A stretch of 8,630 nt of DNA from an uncultured Oscillospiraceae bacterium (GTDB taxonomy: Bacteria > Bacillota > Clostridia > Oscillospirales > Oscillospiraceae): NCBI GenBank assembly GCA_934655935.1, contig CAKUHJ010000083.1:1-8630 (forward strand), given 5' to 3'. Made by a program: the position numbers and the translations under genes. The notes under the pieces were generated by a model. That model was not told the origin of the DNA. It saw only the letters and a list, made by a program, of their open reading frames with translations, and searched no databases. Of the stretch, positions 1 to 7,190 are shown piece by piece. The first letter of the stretch is position 1. The number at the start of each line of letters is the position of its first letter.

Positions 1-1
1 T

Positions 2-77
<76 letters not shown>

Positions 78-78
78 C

Positions 79-114
79 GTCGTCGCGGGCTGCGTAAGTT
101 CGCGACGACTTTTT
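79..114 (+). terminator. Intrinsic terminator of the tRNA-Trp transcript
   Basis: The perfect 9-bp stem GTCGTCGCG (79-87) / CGCGACGAC (101-109) can be extended inward by GU, GU, CG and TA pairs to a 5-nt loop. It is followed at once by TTTTT (110-114). It sits directly behind the tRNA CCA end. Confidence 0.9.
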
Positions 115-230
115 CATGCTTTGCATGACCTGGTTTGGCAGCTGATCCATCGTGTTTACATGACACAAGAAAAGACACGTTGCTGCGTGTCTTTTCTTTT
201 TGGCATTTGACTTGATCGAGGTGTAGGGCA
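115..230 (+). other. Leader between tRNA terminator and CHR genes; no gene or clear promoter
   Basis: This short non-coding stretch contains a small perfect dyad, CATGC-TTT-GCATG (115-127), the terminator-like hairpin at 168-201, and a ribosome binding site GAGGTG (218-223) seven bases before ATG 231. Candidate -35 elements such as TTGGCA (135-140) and TTGACT (207-212) lack a matching -10 at a usable distance. The promoter for the downstream pair therefore stays unassigned. Confidence 0.5.
168..201 (+). terminator. Second intrinsic terminator or attenuator before the CHR gene pair
   Basis: The perfect 12-bp stem AGAAAAGACACG (168-179) / CGTGTCTTTTCT (186-197) has the 6-nt loop TTGCTG and is followed by TTTT (198-201). 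It lies only 30 bp before the start codon at 231. I could not find a convincing -35/-10 pair between it and that ATG. It is either a back-up terminator for the tRNA transcript or a leader attenuator of the downstream genes. A stem this regular before a T-run is strong evidence for termination on the + strand. The opposite strand has no good T-run. Confidence 0.8.
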
Positions 231-800
231 ATGCTTCTGACGCTGTTTCTGACCTTCCTGAAAATCGGCGCGTTTACCTTTGGCGGCGGCTACGCGATGG
301 TCGCGCTGCTGGAGGCGGAGCTGATTGAAAAGAAAAACTGGATTTCGCGGGATGATTTTCTCGACATGGTGGCGATTGCGGAATCCACGCCGGGACCGGT
401 GGCCATCAATGCGGCGACGTTTATCGGCTGCCGCATGGCGGGCGTCCGCGGCGCGGCGGCGGCGACGCTCGGCGTGTGCCTGCCGTCGTTTGTCATCATC
501 TATCTGATTTCTCTGTTTCTGGATCAGTTCCTGGCGGTCCGCCTGATTGCCTGCGCGTTTGCCGGAATCCGGGTATGCGTGGTCTATCTGATTCTCTGCG
601 CGGGCTGGCGGCTATTCAGGGGCATGGAGAAAAGCGCCTGGAATCTTGCAATCCTGATTACGGTCTGCACGGCGATGACGCTGCTGAGCCTTCTGAGCGT
701 AAGCTTTTCTTCCATCTTCTATATCCTGCTGTGCGGAGGGCTTGGCATGCTGGTATGCCTGGTGCGGCAGCGGAAGGACAGAGGAGGGAATAAGGGATGA
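231..800 (+). CDS. Half-size chromate transporter (CHR family), first subunit
   Basis: This 189-aa, strongly hydrophobic membrane protein belongs to the chromate ion transporter (CHR/ChrA) family. It corresponds to a single CHR domain, half of the roughly 400-aa two-domain ChrA proteins. The N-terminal family signature FGGGYAM is at residues 17-23 and the second signature ESTPGPVAIN at 51-60. Four to five hydrophobic segments follow, then a charged tail ending at G189. The start ATG has GAGGTG seven bases upstream. The stop overlaps the next start by four bases (ATGA, 797-800), so the two are translated together. In the family, paired short CHR proteins (for example YwrA/YwrB of Bacillus) are both needed to export chromate and are thought to insert with opposite topology. 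Chromate as the true substrate here is inferred from family only; many anaerobes carry this pair and its natural role is unclear. Confidence 0.9.
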   Translation: MLLTLFLTFLKIGAFTFGGGYAMVALLEAELIEKKNWISRDDFLDMVAIAESTPGPVAINAATFIGCRMAGVRGAAAATLGVCLPSFVIIYLISLFLDQFLAVRLIACAFAGIRVCVVYLILCAGWRLFRGMEKSAWNLAILITVCTAMTLLSLLSVSFSSIFYILLCGGLGMLVCLVRQRKDRGGNKG

Positions 801-1372
801 CGCTTTTGCGGCTTTTTTTCTCCTTTTTTCTGATCGGCGCGGTTTCCTTTGGCGGCGGCTACGGCATGATCTCTGTGATTTCAGAGACGGTTCTGCGCAA
901 TGACTGGCTGACGGAGACGGAGTTTTTGAATCTGGTGGCGGTGTCGGAGTCCACGCCGGGGCCGCTGGCCGTCAACATGGCGACGTTTGTCGGCGCATCG
1001 CAGGCCGGGCTTGCAGGGGCGCTGCTGGCGACGCTCGGCGTGGTGCTGCCCTCGTTCCTGATTATCCTGCTGATTGCGACGGTTCTGAAGAACTTTCTGA
1101 GCAGCGCGCCTGCTTCGGCCTTCCTTGCGGGGGTGCGGCCCTGCGTGGTGGCGATGATCCTCTCGACCGCGCTGACGATGGGGCTTCAGACGCTGCTCGG
1201 CATCGTATCCTTTCAGGAGCAGGAGACCGTTTCCTGGCGCCCGCTGGTCATTTTTGCGCTGCTCGTGCTGCTGGGCGCCGGCGGGAAGCGCGTTTTCGGA
1301 AAAAAGCTCTCGCCTATTCTGATGATCGCGGTTTCGGCGGCGCTGGGCGTGGCGCTGTACGGTTTCATCTGA
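797..1372 (+). CDS. Half-size chromate transporter (CHR family), second subunit
   Basis: This 191-aa membrane protein is a paralogue of the preceding gene. It has the same signatures at matching positions: FGGGYGM at residues 18-24 and ESTPGPLAVN at 51-60. It has several long hydrophobic helices and ends in GVALYGFI. A ribosome binding site GGAGG (783-787) lies inside the upstream coding end, nine bases before ATG 797. The four-base ATGA overlap points to translational coupling and a fixed-ratio heteromer. A strong terminator (1383-1422) ends the transcript eleven bases after the stop. Between the signatures the two subunits differ clearly, as expected for an old duplication whose halves have specialised. 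The CHR family assignment is firm; the transported anion is inferred. Confidence 0.9.
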   Translation: MTLLRLFFSFFLIGAVSFGGGYGMISVISETVLRNDWLTETEFLNLVAVSESTPGPLAVNMATFVGASQAGLAGALLATLGVVLPSFLIILLIATVLKNFLSSAPASAFLAGVRPCVVAMILSTALTMGLQTLLGIVSFQEQETVSWRPLVIFALLVLLGAGGKRVFGKKLSPILMIAVSAALGVALYGFI

Positions 1373-1382
1373 ATTTTCATTT

Positions 1383-1422
1383 TTCCAATTGCGGGCGGAA
1401 TGGCCCGCAATTGGAATTTTTT
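1383..1422 (+). terminator. Strong intrinsic terminator after the CHR pair
   Basis: The perfect 14-bp stem 1383-1396 / 1403-1416 (core CCAATTGCGGGC / GCCCGCAATTGG) has the 6-nt loop GGAATG and runs into TTTTTT (1417-1422). It separates the CHR operon from the polymerase promoter that begins at 1429. Confidence 0.95.
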
Positions 1423-1428
1423 ATGGCC

Positions 1429-1456
1429 TTGACAATACGAACAAACGTGCTAGAAT
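1429..1456 (+). promoter_or_regulatory. Sigma-A-type promoter with embedded LexA (SOS) box
   Basis: A perfect -35 TTGACA (1429-1434) is followed by a 16-bp spacer and -10 TAGAAT (1451-1456). The spacer contains CGAACAAACGTGCT (1438-1451), which fits the Gram-positive LexA consensus CGAACRNRYGTTYC at 12 of 14 positions. The two misses are in the right half-site. An operator between -35 and -10 would block RNA polymerase directly. Its position ahead of a translesion polymerase gene, a classic SOS target, makes LexA control the natural reading. LexA itself is not in the window. Confidence 0.82.
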
Positions 1457-1487
1457 AAAACGGACAAAACAGGAAGGGGCGGAAACG

Positions 1488-2951
1488 GTGCAAAGAAGTT
1501 ATCTTGCCATTGACCTCAAATCCTTTTATGCGTCCGTGGAATGTATCGCGCGGGGGCTGAACCCGCTGACGACAAATCTTGTGGTCGCAGACCTTTCGCG
1601 GACGGAGAAGACCATCTGCCTTGCGGTAACCCCGACTCTGAAGGCGGTCGGCGTTCCGGGGCGCGCCCGGCTGTTCGAGGTCATTGCGCGCGTGGCGGAG
1701 GAGAATGAGCGCCGGCGGCTGCGCGCGCCCGGGCGGCAGCTGACGGGAGCGTCCTGCGATGCACGGGAGCTGGAGCAGAACCCTTCCCTCGCGCTTGATT
1801 ATCACGTCGCAACGCCGGGAATGGCACGCTACATGGAGGTCTCCGCCCAGATTTACCGGACGTATCTGGAATTTGTCGCCCCGGAGGACATTCACGTCTA
1901 CTCGGTGGATGAGGTGTTTATGGACCTCACGCAGTATCTGCGGCTTTATCAGACGGACGCGCGGACGCTGGCGGGGCAGATGATCCGGGCCGTGCTGCAG
2001 AAAACCGGAATTACGGCCACCGCCGGAATCGGGAGCAACCTTTATCTTGCAAAGGTGGCGATGGACATTATGGCGAAGCGGACGGCGCCCGATGAAAACG
2101 GCGTGCGGATCGCGGAGCTGGACGAGAAGGCGTACCGGCGGGAGCTCTGGACGCACAGGCCGCTGACGGATTTCTGGCGCGTTGGACGGGGAACGGCAGA
2201 AAAGCTGGAGCAGAAGGGAATCTATACAATGGGGGACGTTGCGCGCTGCTCGGTCGGCGGGGCGGAAGATTTCTATAATGAGGACCTGCTTTACCGGCTG
2301 TTCGGCGTCAACGCAGAGCTGCTGATTGACCATGCGTGGGGCTGGGAGAGCTGTACCATGGCGGATATCAAGGCGTACAGGCCGCGCTCGAGCAGCCTGA
2401 GCGCCGGGCAGGTGCTGCCGCAGGCGTACGATGCGCAAAAGGCGCAGCTGGTTGTGCGGGAAATGGCGGACGCGATGGCGCTGCGGCTGGTCGGGCTTGG
2501 GCTTGCGACGGACCAGCTCACGCTGACGATCGGCCTGGAGGCCGCGCGGCAGGGCCCGGCGGGAGAGCGGCGGCAAAAATATGTGCACGGGGCACAGAGG
2601 CTGCCCGGCCATACGGCCTCCGGCAGGGCGCTTGCGCAGGCAGCGCAGACGCTGTTTGCGCGCCTGGCCGGCCGGCAGGATCTTGTGCGGCGGTTCTATC
2701 TGAGCGCGAATCACCTTTTGCAGGAGTGCGCTGCGGAGCAGGCGGACGGCGGGCAGCTGAGCTTTTTTCCTGTGCCGGCGCAGGCGCAGGCAGAGCAGGA
2801 GGCCGCCGCGCAGCGTGAGCGGCGCATTCAGCTGACGCTTCTGGAGCTGCAGCGGCGATATGGAAAAAACGCGGTTCTGAAGGGCATGAATTATCTGGAC
2901 GGCGCGACAGCCAGGGCGCGGAACACGCAGATTGGAGGGCATAAGGCATGA
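1488..2951 (+). CDS. Y-family translesion DNA polymerase (UmuC/UvrX-like)
   Basis: This 487-aa DNA repair polymerase should copy past damaged bases. The start is GTG 1488, preceded by AGGAAGGGG (1471-1479). An in-frame ATG at 1389 lies inside the terminator and upstream of the promoter, so it cannot be used. From the GTG, metal ligand D9 lies in AIDLKSFYASVE. Y14 matches the steric-gate aromatic position that excludes ribonucleotides. The catalytic palm motif YSVDE is at 138-142 (D141, E142). The TAGIGSNLYLAKVAMD stretch marks the helix-hairpin-helix (thumb) part, followed by a little-finger domain. QLSFF at 423-427 fits a sliding-clamp-binding motif. The C-terminus ends in a conserved-looking GATARARNTQIGGHKA tail that I recall from Clostridia UmuC-like proteins. 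It overlaps the next gene by four bases. Control by LexA is likely from the promoter. All catalytic residues are present, so it should be active. Confidence 0.92.
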   Translation: MQRSYLAIDLKSFYASVECIARGLNPLTTNLVVADLSRTEKTICLAVTPTLKAVGVPGRARLFEVIARVAEENERRRLRAPGRQLTGASCDARELEQNPSLALDYHVATPGMARYMEVSAQIYRTYLEFVAPEDIHVYSVDEVFMDLTQYLRLYQTDARTLAGQMIRAVLQKTGITATAGIGSNLYLAKVAMDIMAKRTAPDENGVRIAELDEKAYRRELWTHRPLTDFWRVGRGTAEKLEQKGIYTMGDVARCSVGGAEDFYNEDLLYRLFGVNAELLIDHAWGWESCTMADIKAYRPRSSSLSAGQVLPQAYDAQKAQLVVREMADAMALRLVGLGLATDQLTLTIGLEAARQGPAGERRQKYVHGAQRLPGHTASGRALAQAAQTLFARLAGRQDLVRRFYLSANHLLQECAAEQADGGQLSFFPVPAQAQAEQEAAAQRERRIQLTLLELQRRYGKNAVLKGMNYLDGATARARNTQIGGHKA

Positions 2952-3196
2952 AGCAGGGCTATGAGGATTTGCTGGATCTCCCACATCCGGTCTCCCGCGT
3001 TCGCGCGCAGATGCCGCGTGCCGAGCGCGCAGCGCAGTTTTCTCCCTTTGCGGCGCTGAGCGGATACGAGGCGCTTCTGGAACAGACCGAGCGGCAGTTC
3101 CGGGAGGATGGAACGCAGCAGAAGACAGAAAACCTGCGCCCACGGCCCGGAAAAACAGAACAAGGGACTGGAATAACGGGCGAAGAACAGATATAA
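2948..3196 (+). CDS. Small partner protein of the Y-family polymerase (function unknown)
   Basis: This 82-aa soluble protein has its ATG overlapping the polymerase stop (ATGA, 2948-2951), so the two are co-expressed under the SOS-type promoter. Its N-terminal half reads YEDLLDLPHPVSRVRAQMP (from residue 5), then RAAQFSPFAALSGYEAL. I recognise this pattern from small proteins encoded next to UmuC-like polymerases in Clostridia. It resembles in context the YolD-like proteins beside UvrX in Bacillus. From memory those relatives are longer, with a charged C-terminal helix. Here the family-like part ends near residue 55 and a polar tail rich in E, Q, T and G follows, so the protein may be a shortened version. 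A role as an accessory or regulator of the polymerase is inferred from context alone. The stop codon overlaps a TATAAT sequence. Confidence 0.7.
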   Translation: MKQGYEDLLDLPHPVSRVRAQMPRAERAAQFSPFAALSGYEALLEQTERQFREDGTQQKTENLRPRPGKTEQGTGITGEEQI

Positions 3197-3197
3197 T
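3192..3197 (+). promoter_or_regulatory. Candidate -10 element for the response regulator operon
   Basis: A perfect TATAAT lies at 3192-3197 and overlaps the TAA stop of the preceding small gene. The region 17-18 bp upstream (TGGAAT, 3169-3174) matches TTGACA at only three positions, and there is no TGn extension. No terminator separates this point from the polymerase cassette, so the regulator operon may also be reached by read-through. Confidence 0.4.
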
Positions 3198-3251
3198 AAG
3201 CATATACGCGCAATGGACGCAAGTCAGGAACGAAGCAGCGGAGGGCGGAGC

Positions 3252-4478
3252 ATGGGACAGAAAAACTTTCTGAGCGTGTTGGTCGCGGACGATGAACCGG
3301 AGCTTTTGAACGCGGTGTGCCAGCTGATTGACTGGGAGGACGTCGGCTTCCGCCTGGTGGGAAGGGCGGGCAACGGCCTGGATGCGCTGCAGCTGATTGA
3401 GGAGCTGCAGCCGGACTTCCTGCTGACGGACATCCGGATGCCGTTTATTTCCGGGACAAAGCTGGTGCAGCAGGCAAAGGCAGTGCAGCCGCTGCTGCAG
3501 GCGGCCTTCCTCAGCGGCTATGACGATTTCGAGTACGCACAGCAGGGCATCGAAGAGGAGATTGCGGCATATCTGCTCAAGCCCATCAGCATGAGCGAGC
3601 TGACGCAGGAGCTGCGGAAAATTCACGCAAAGGTCCAAAAGCGGCTGGAGCTGCTTCGCGGCGGTACGGGCGGAGAGAGCCGCCAGCTCGCGGCGGCAAT
3701 GCTCCTGCTGGACGACTATGCGGGCCAGAATCCGGAGGCCTGCCTGAAAAGAGTCCGGGAGCTCGGCATGGAGCTGTCAGACAGGGACGCGGTGAAGGCG
3801 GTGGCCGTCAGCGCGCAGGGCTTCGGCGCGGAGACGCAGGCGCTGCTCGGCATGGCCGAGCGCGTGCTTGGCCGCGCGTACGCGTGCTGCGGCTTTTTAA
3901 GCGGGGACCGGGCGGCGCTGCTGCTGGCGTCGAAGGAGGGCTTTTCGCGCCTGTATCCCGCTGTGGACGAGCTGCGGCAGCTGATTCGCAGGACCTGGGG
4001 CGCGGAGGCGCTGATTGGCCTCAGCAAGGATTTCCCGTCGCCGGGCTTTTCGCACGCGGCGTATCAGGAGGCGGTTCAGGCGCTGCAGCTTGCGCAGAAG
4101 AACGGAGGTCTCTGCGCGGCGGACGAGGCGGACAGCATGGACGTGCTGTGCGCGCGGGCGCTGAAAATGATTGAAAGCGAGTATATGGACGAATCGCTGA
4201 CGCTGCAGGGCGTGAGCGAGCGGCTGCATGTGAGCGCGAACTACCTTGGCTCGAACATCAAGAAATACGCGGGAGACAGCTTTATGAACCTGCTGATCCG
4301 GAAGCGGATGTCGGTTGCGGAGCGTTTGATCAAAAGCGGAGGAAGCCGGATCTCCGACGTTGCGCGGCGCTGCGGCTATTCGGATCAGAGCTACTTCGGC
4401 TATTGCTTTAAGAAGTACTACGGCATTTCGCCGGTCCGCGCCCGGCAGGAGGCAGAACGGGGGCAGGGCCAGGCATGA
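3252..4478 (+). CDS. YesN-type response regulator, AraC-family DNA-binding output
   Basis: This 408-aa transcription factor is the cytoplasmic partner of the kinase encoded next. The start is ATG 3252, with GGAGG (3240-3244) seven bases upstream. An in-frame ATG at 3213 would add 13 residues that do not belong to the receiver fold. The receiver domain (about 5-125) has acidic pocket D13/D14, phospho-acceptor D60 in LLTDIRMP, S88 and K110-P111. A poorly conserved linker region (about 130-300) follows. The C-terminal 100 residues carry two helix-turn-helix units: LTLQGVSERLHVSANYLGSN, then ISDVARRCGYSDQSYFGYCF with the closing KKYYGISPVRAR. All key phosphorelay residues are intact. Proteins of this class usually activate nearby sugar-transport genes. 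The mglB-type operon 2.8 kb downstream is the obvious target, an inference from context. The stop overlaps the kinase start by four bases. Confidence 0.92.
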   Translation: MGQKNFLSVLVADDEPELLNAVCQLIDWEDVGFRLVGRAGNGLDALQLIEELQPDFLLTDIRMPFISGTKLVQQAKAVQPLLQAAFLSGYDDFEYAQQGIEEEIAAYLLKPISMSELTQELRKIHAKVQKRLELLRGGTGGESRQLAAAMLLLDDYAGQNPEACLKRVRELGMELSDRDAVKAVAVSAQGFGAETQALLGMAERVLGRAYACCGFLSGDRAALLLASKEGFSRLYPAVDELRQLIRRTWGAEALIGLSKDFPSPGFSHAAYQEAVQALQLAQKNGGLCAADEADSMDVLCARALKMIESEYMDESLTLQGVSERLHVSANYLGSNIKKYAGDSFMNLLIRKRMSVAERLIKSGGSRISDVARRCGYSDQSYFGYCFKKYYGISPVRARQEAERGQGQA

Positions 4479-6187
4479 AGAAAAAAAGCGTGAGCATGAA
4501 CCTCATCATGGTACTCAGCCTGAGCGCGGTGGCGCTGAGCGTGCTGCTGTGCGCGGCGGCAGTGTTCCTGCAGACCTACCGGCAGTCGCTGATTCAGAAC
4601 GCGAAGACGACCAGCCGGCAGTCGATCGCGCAGGTCGGCAGCACCATGGAGGACTATCTGGATAAAATGAACGACTCATTGGAGCTGCTGGTCGATTATT
4701 ATCTGCCGCTGCCGGAGGCGCAGCGGCAGGAGCGCCTTCAGACCTTCCTTCAGATCCGGCCGGACGTCGTGGCGGTCACGACCTACGACGCGGACGGGCA
4801 GCTGCAGGGCTGCTATTCCCTGGGACATACCCCGCGACGGGAGATTCTGCAGAATCTTTCGCTGGAGGCGCAGAAGCTGGAGCTGTATTCCGACGGATAT
4901 GTGTCCGCGCCGCATGTGGCCTCGATTTTTGAAGCGTACTACCCGTGGGTGGTGACGATCATTTCGCCGGTGGACGGCAGCGGCGCGGAGCGCTGGGCCG
5001 CCGTGGACATCAGCTGCACGAATATTTCCGCCTACATCAACGGCGTCGGCCTGGGGCGCCGGGGCTATTGCTTCCTGGAGGACACGGCGGGAAACCTGAT
5101 CTACCATCCGCAGCAGCAGCTGATCTATTCGGATCTGAAGACGGAGGACACGGAGCTGACCGCCGCGATGGAGGATGGCGCGCATGTGGTCGGCAATACC
5201 ATCTACACCCTGCAGACGCTCAAGAACGGCAGCTGGCGGGTGGTCGGCGTGAGCTCCGTGCAGGAGCTGATTACGGACAGCCTGCACGAGCTTACGACGG
5301 TTCTGCTGATCTGCGCCGCCTTTATTCTTGCGGCGGGGGTCTGGATCAGCTTTGCGCTGTCAAGGCTGCTGTCCAATCCCATTCACTATCTGATTCTTGC
5401 GATGCGCAGCTTTGAAAAGAGCGCGGACAACTTTGCCTATCAGCCCGTCACGGGCGTGCGGGAGGTTGAAAATCTTTCGCAGTCCTTTGACCATATGGTC
5501 CGGAAGATCCAGAAGCTGATGGCGACGGTGCGCAGCGAGGAGCTGAACCTCCGCAAGACGGAGCTGCGTGCGCTGCAGGCGCAGATCAATCCGCATTTTC
5601 TCTACAACACGCTCGACTCCATCTCCTGGATGTGCGAGCAGGGGAAGAATGAGGAGGCGGTCGTGATGGTCAACGCGCTTGCGCGGCTGTTCCGGATCAG
5701 CATCAGCAAGGGTCATGAGCTGATTCCGATCCGCAGCGAGGTGCAGCACGCCAGAAGCTATCTTCAGATTCAGAGCGTCCGCTACAAGGAGCAGTTTCGC
5801 TACAGCTTCGATGTGGAGGAGGACTGCATGGATTATCTGTGCAACAAGATTACGCTTCAGCCGATCATCGAGAATGCAATTTATCACGGCATCAACGGCC
5901 TGGTGGACGAGGGCGAGATTCAGATCCGCGTTTTTTCAGACGGCGGCGATATTGTCTTCCTGGTTACAGACAACGGCGCGGGCATGGAGCCGGAGCAGAT
6001 TCAGGCCATTTTCCGCAAGGGCGCGGACAGCAAGACCGGCATCGGCATCAAGAATGTTGACGACCGGCTGAAAATCTGGTTCGGAGACGCCTACGGCATT
6101 CAGATTGACAGCGTTCCGGACATGGGCACGCGCGTGCGCGTGCGGATGCCGAAGGTACGGGAGGAGACAGAGTATGAAAAGGGCTGA
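4475..6187 (+). CDS. YesM-type sensor histidine kinase with extracellular Cache-like domain
   Basis: This 570-aa membrane kinase of the YesM/LytS (His_kinase) class is paired with the preceding regulator. TM1 spans about 9-33. An extracytoplasmic, Cache-like sensor region (about 35-270) includes WAAVDISCTNISAYI and RGYCFLEDTAGNLIYHP. TM2 spans about 273-297, with a HAMP linker to about 350. The phospho-acceptor is H374 in ALQAQINPHFLYNTLD. The ATPase domain shows an N box with N467 (LQPIIENAIYHG), a G1 box D499-N-G-A-G-M504 and a G2 box TGIGIKN (521-527). All catalytic parts are present. It starts inside the regulator stop (ATGA) and its last 14 bases overlap the binding-protein gene that follows, indicating one translationally coupled operon. 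The direct input may be a ligand in the Cache domain, contact with the binding lipoprotein, or both. The ligand is unknown. Confidence 0.92.
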   Translation: MKKKSVSMNLIMVLSLSAVALSVLLCAAAVFLQTYRQSLIQNAKTTSRQSIAQVGSTMEDYLDKMNDSLELLVDYYLPLPEAQRQERLQTFLQIRPDVVAVTTYDADGQLQGCYSLGHTPRREILQNLSLEAQKLELYSDGYVSAPHVASIFEAYYPWVVTIISPVDGSGAERWAAVDISCTNISAYINGVGLGRRGYCFLEDTAGNLIYHPQQQLIYSDLKTEDTELTAAMEDGAHVVGNTIYTLQTLKNGSWRVVGVSSVQELITDSLHELTTVLLICAAFILAAGVWISFALSRLLSNPIHYLILAMRSFEKSADNFAYQPVTGVREVENLSQSFDHMVRKIQKLMATVRSEELNLRKTELRALQAQINPHFLYNTLDSISWMCEQGKNEEAVVMVNALARLFRISISKGHELIPIRSEVQHARSYLQIQSVRYKEQFRYSFDVEEDCMDYLCNKITLQPIIENAIYHGINGLVDEGEIQIRVFSDGGDIVFLVTDNGAGMEPEQIQAIFRKGADSKTGIGIKNVDDRLKIWFGDAYGIQIDSVPDMGTRVRVRMPKVREETEYEKG

Positions 6188-7139
6188 GCGGCTGTGTGCG
6201 CTGCTGCTGGCGGTTTCCCTGCTGCTGGGAGGCTGCGCTGCTGCCCGGCAGAATGACGGCACCTGCCGGGTATACCTGATTGCAAAGTCCGGCACGACAG
6301 AATTCTGGAAATCGGTGTTTGCCGGTGCGGACGCGGCAAAATCAGAGTATAATGTGGAGCTGACCATTCTCAATCCGGAAACAGAGGAGCAGTACGAGCA
6401 GCAGAATAGCTATATCCGGCAGGCTGTGGCCGAAGGGGCGGATGCGATTATTTTTTCCGCCATCAGCTATACGGGAAACGCCGCGGCCATCGAAGAGGCG
6501 ATTGCGGCCGGGGTGCGTGTGGTGATCATTGACAGTGACGTGGACGCCGCAGGCGTCAGCGCGCGGATCGGCACGGACAATGTTGCAGCCGGACGCATGA
6601 GCGCGCAGGCCGCGCTCGACACAGACATGCAGAAGCTCTGCGTCGGCATTGTCAACTGCGGAAAGGAAACCCAGAACTGCCAGGAGCGGGAGCAGGGCTT
6701 CCGGGAGGCGCTGCGGGAGGATGCGCGCGTGAGCGGAATCTATACCGTGAATGTGGCGACGGACCAGTACGCAGCGAAGCGGGCCGCGCAGGAGCTTCTG
6801 AAGGCACACCCGGAAATCAACGTGCTCGTGGGCTTCAACGAGCCGCTGGCTGTCGGGACAGCGCTTGCGGTGAAGGAACTGGGGCTGGGCGGACAGGTGC
6901 GGGAGATTGCGTTTGATACGAATGTCCGCTGCATCGATCTGCTGCAGGAGGGCGTGGTGTCCGCGCTGATTGTCCAGAATCCCTATGCGATGGGCTATCT
7001 TGGCGTGGAGTATGCGTGGAAGGCGCTGCAGGGCGAAAAGCTCGACGCGGCGCAGCTGATCGACACGGCGACGAAAATTGTCACGCGGGAGGATATGTTC
7101 ACCATGGAGAATCAAAAGTCGCTTTTCTCCTTTAATTGA
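6174..7139 (+). CDS. Periplasmic sugar-binding-type lipoprotein, probable sensor subunit
   Basis: This 321-aa lipoprotein has the type-I periplasmic binding protein fold (sugar-binding Peripla_BP_4/LacI-like). The start ATG 6174 lies inside the kinase gene, with GGGAGGAG (6159-6166) seven bases upstream. The 23 in-frame codons further up belong to the kinase region. A signal peptide ends in the lipobox LGGC with lipidated C21. The mature part opens with a binding-fold strand (VYLIAKSGTTEFW, 33-45), then AEGADAIIFSAIS, VVIIDSDVDAAGVSARIGTDN, NVLVGFNEPLAVGTA and IVQNPYAMGYLG. It sits in an operon with a kinase and regulator but has no permease or ATPase genes of its own. That resembles known three-component sugar sensors, such as XylFII-LytS-YesN, where the binding protein presents sugar to the kinase. 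The bound sugar cannot be read from sequence. A role as an alternative binding subunit of the downstream transporter is also possible. Confidence 0.85.
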   Translation: MKRAERLCALLLAVSLLLGGCAAARQNDGTCRVYLIAKSGTTEFWKSVFAGADAAKSEYNVELTILNPETEEQYEQQNSYIRQAVAEGADAIIFSAISYTGNAAAIEEAIAAGVRVVIIDSDVDAAGVSARIGTDNVAAGRMSAQAALDTDMQKLCVGIVNCGKETQNCQEREQGFREALREDARVSGIYTVNVATDQYAAKRAAQELLKAHPEINVLVGFNEPLAVGTALAVKELGLGGQVREIAFDTNVRCIDLLQEGVVSALIVQNPYAMGYLGVEYAWKALQGEKLDAAQLIDTATKIVTREDMFTMENQKSLFSFN

Positions 7140-7190
7140 AAAACAAATTGGAAGAAACATACGAAAAGCATGGAGGTTTTGCACAAAAAT

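Noticed and set aside
115..127. CATGC-TTT-GCATG dyad as an operator
   Set aside because: The arms are only 5 bp, it occurs once, and no promoter could be placed next to it; chance is likely.
1389..1487. N-terminal extension of the polymerase to an ATG at 1389
   Set aside because: This stretch contains the terminator stem, the -35/-10 promoter and the LexA box, so it cannot be in the mRNA made from that promoter. GTG 1488 has a ribosome binding site and begins the family N-terminus.
1377..3638. Very long minus-strand open frame (753 codons)
   Set aside because: It is antisense to three well-supported genes, crosses a terminator and a promoter, is rich in R, P, L and Q without any recognisable domain, and its length follows from the GC-rich codon bias of the + strand genes.
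6105..6173. Upstream start for the binding lipoprotein
   Set aside because: The 23 extra residues would precede a good signal peptide and lipobox and are encoded within the kinase ATPase end. ATG 6174 has its own strong ribosome binding site.
7114..7126. AAAAG-TCG-CTTTT as terminator of the sensor operon
   Set aside because: It is only 5 bp, AT-rich, lies within the coding sequence and is not followed by a T-run.
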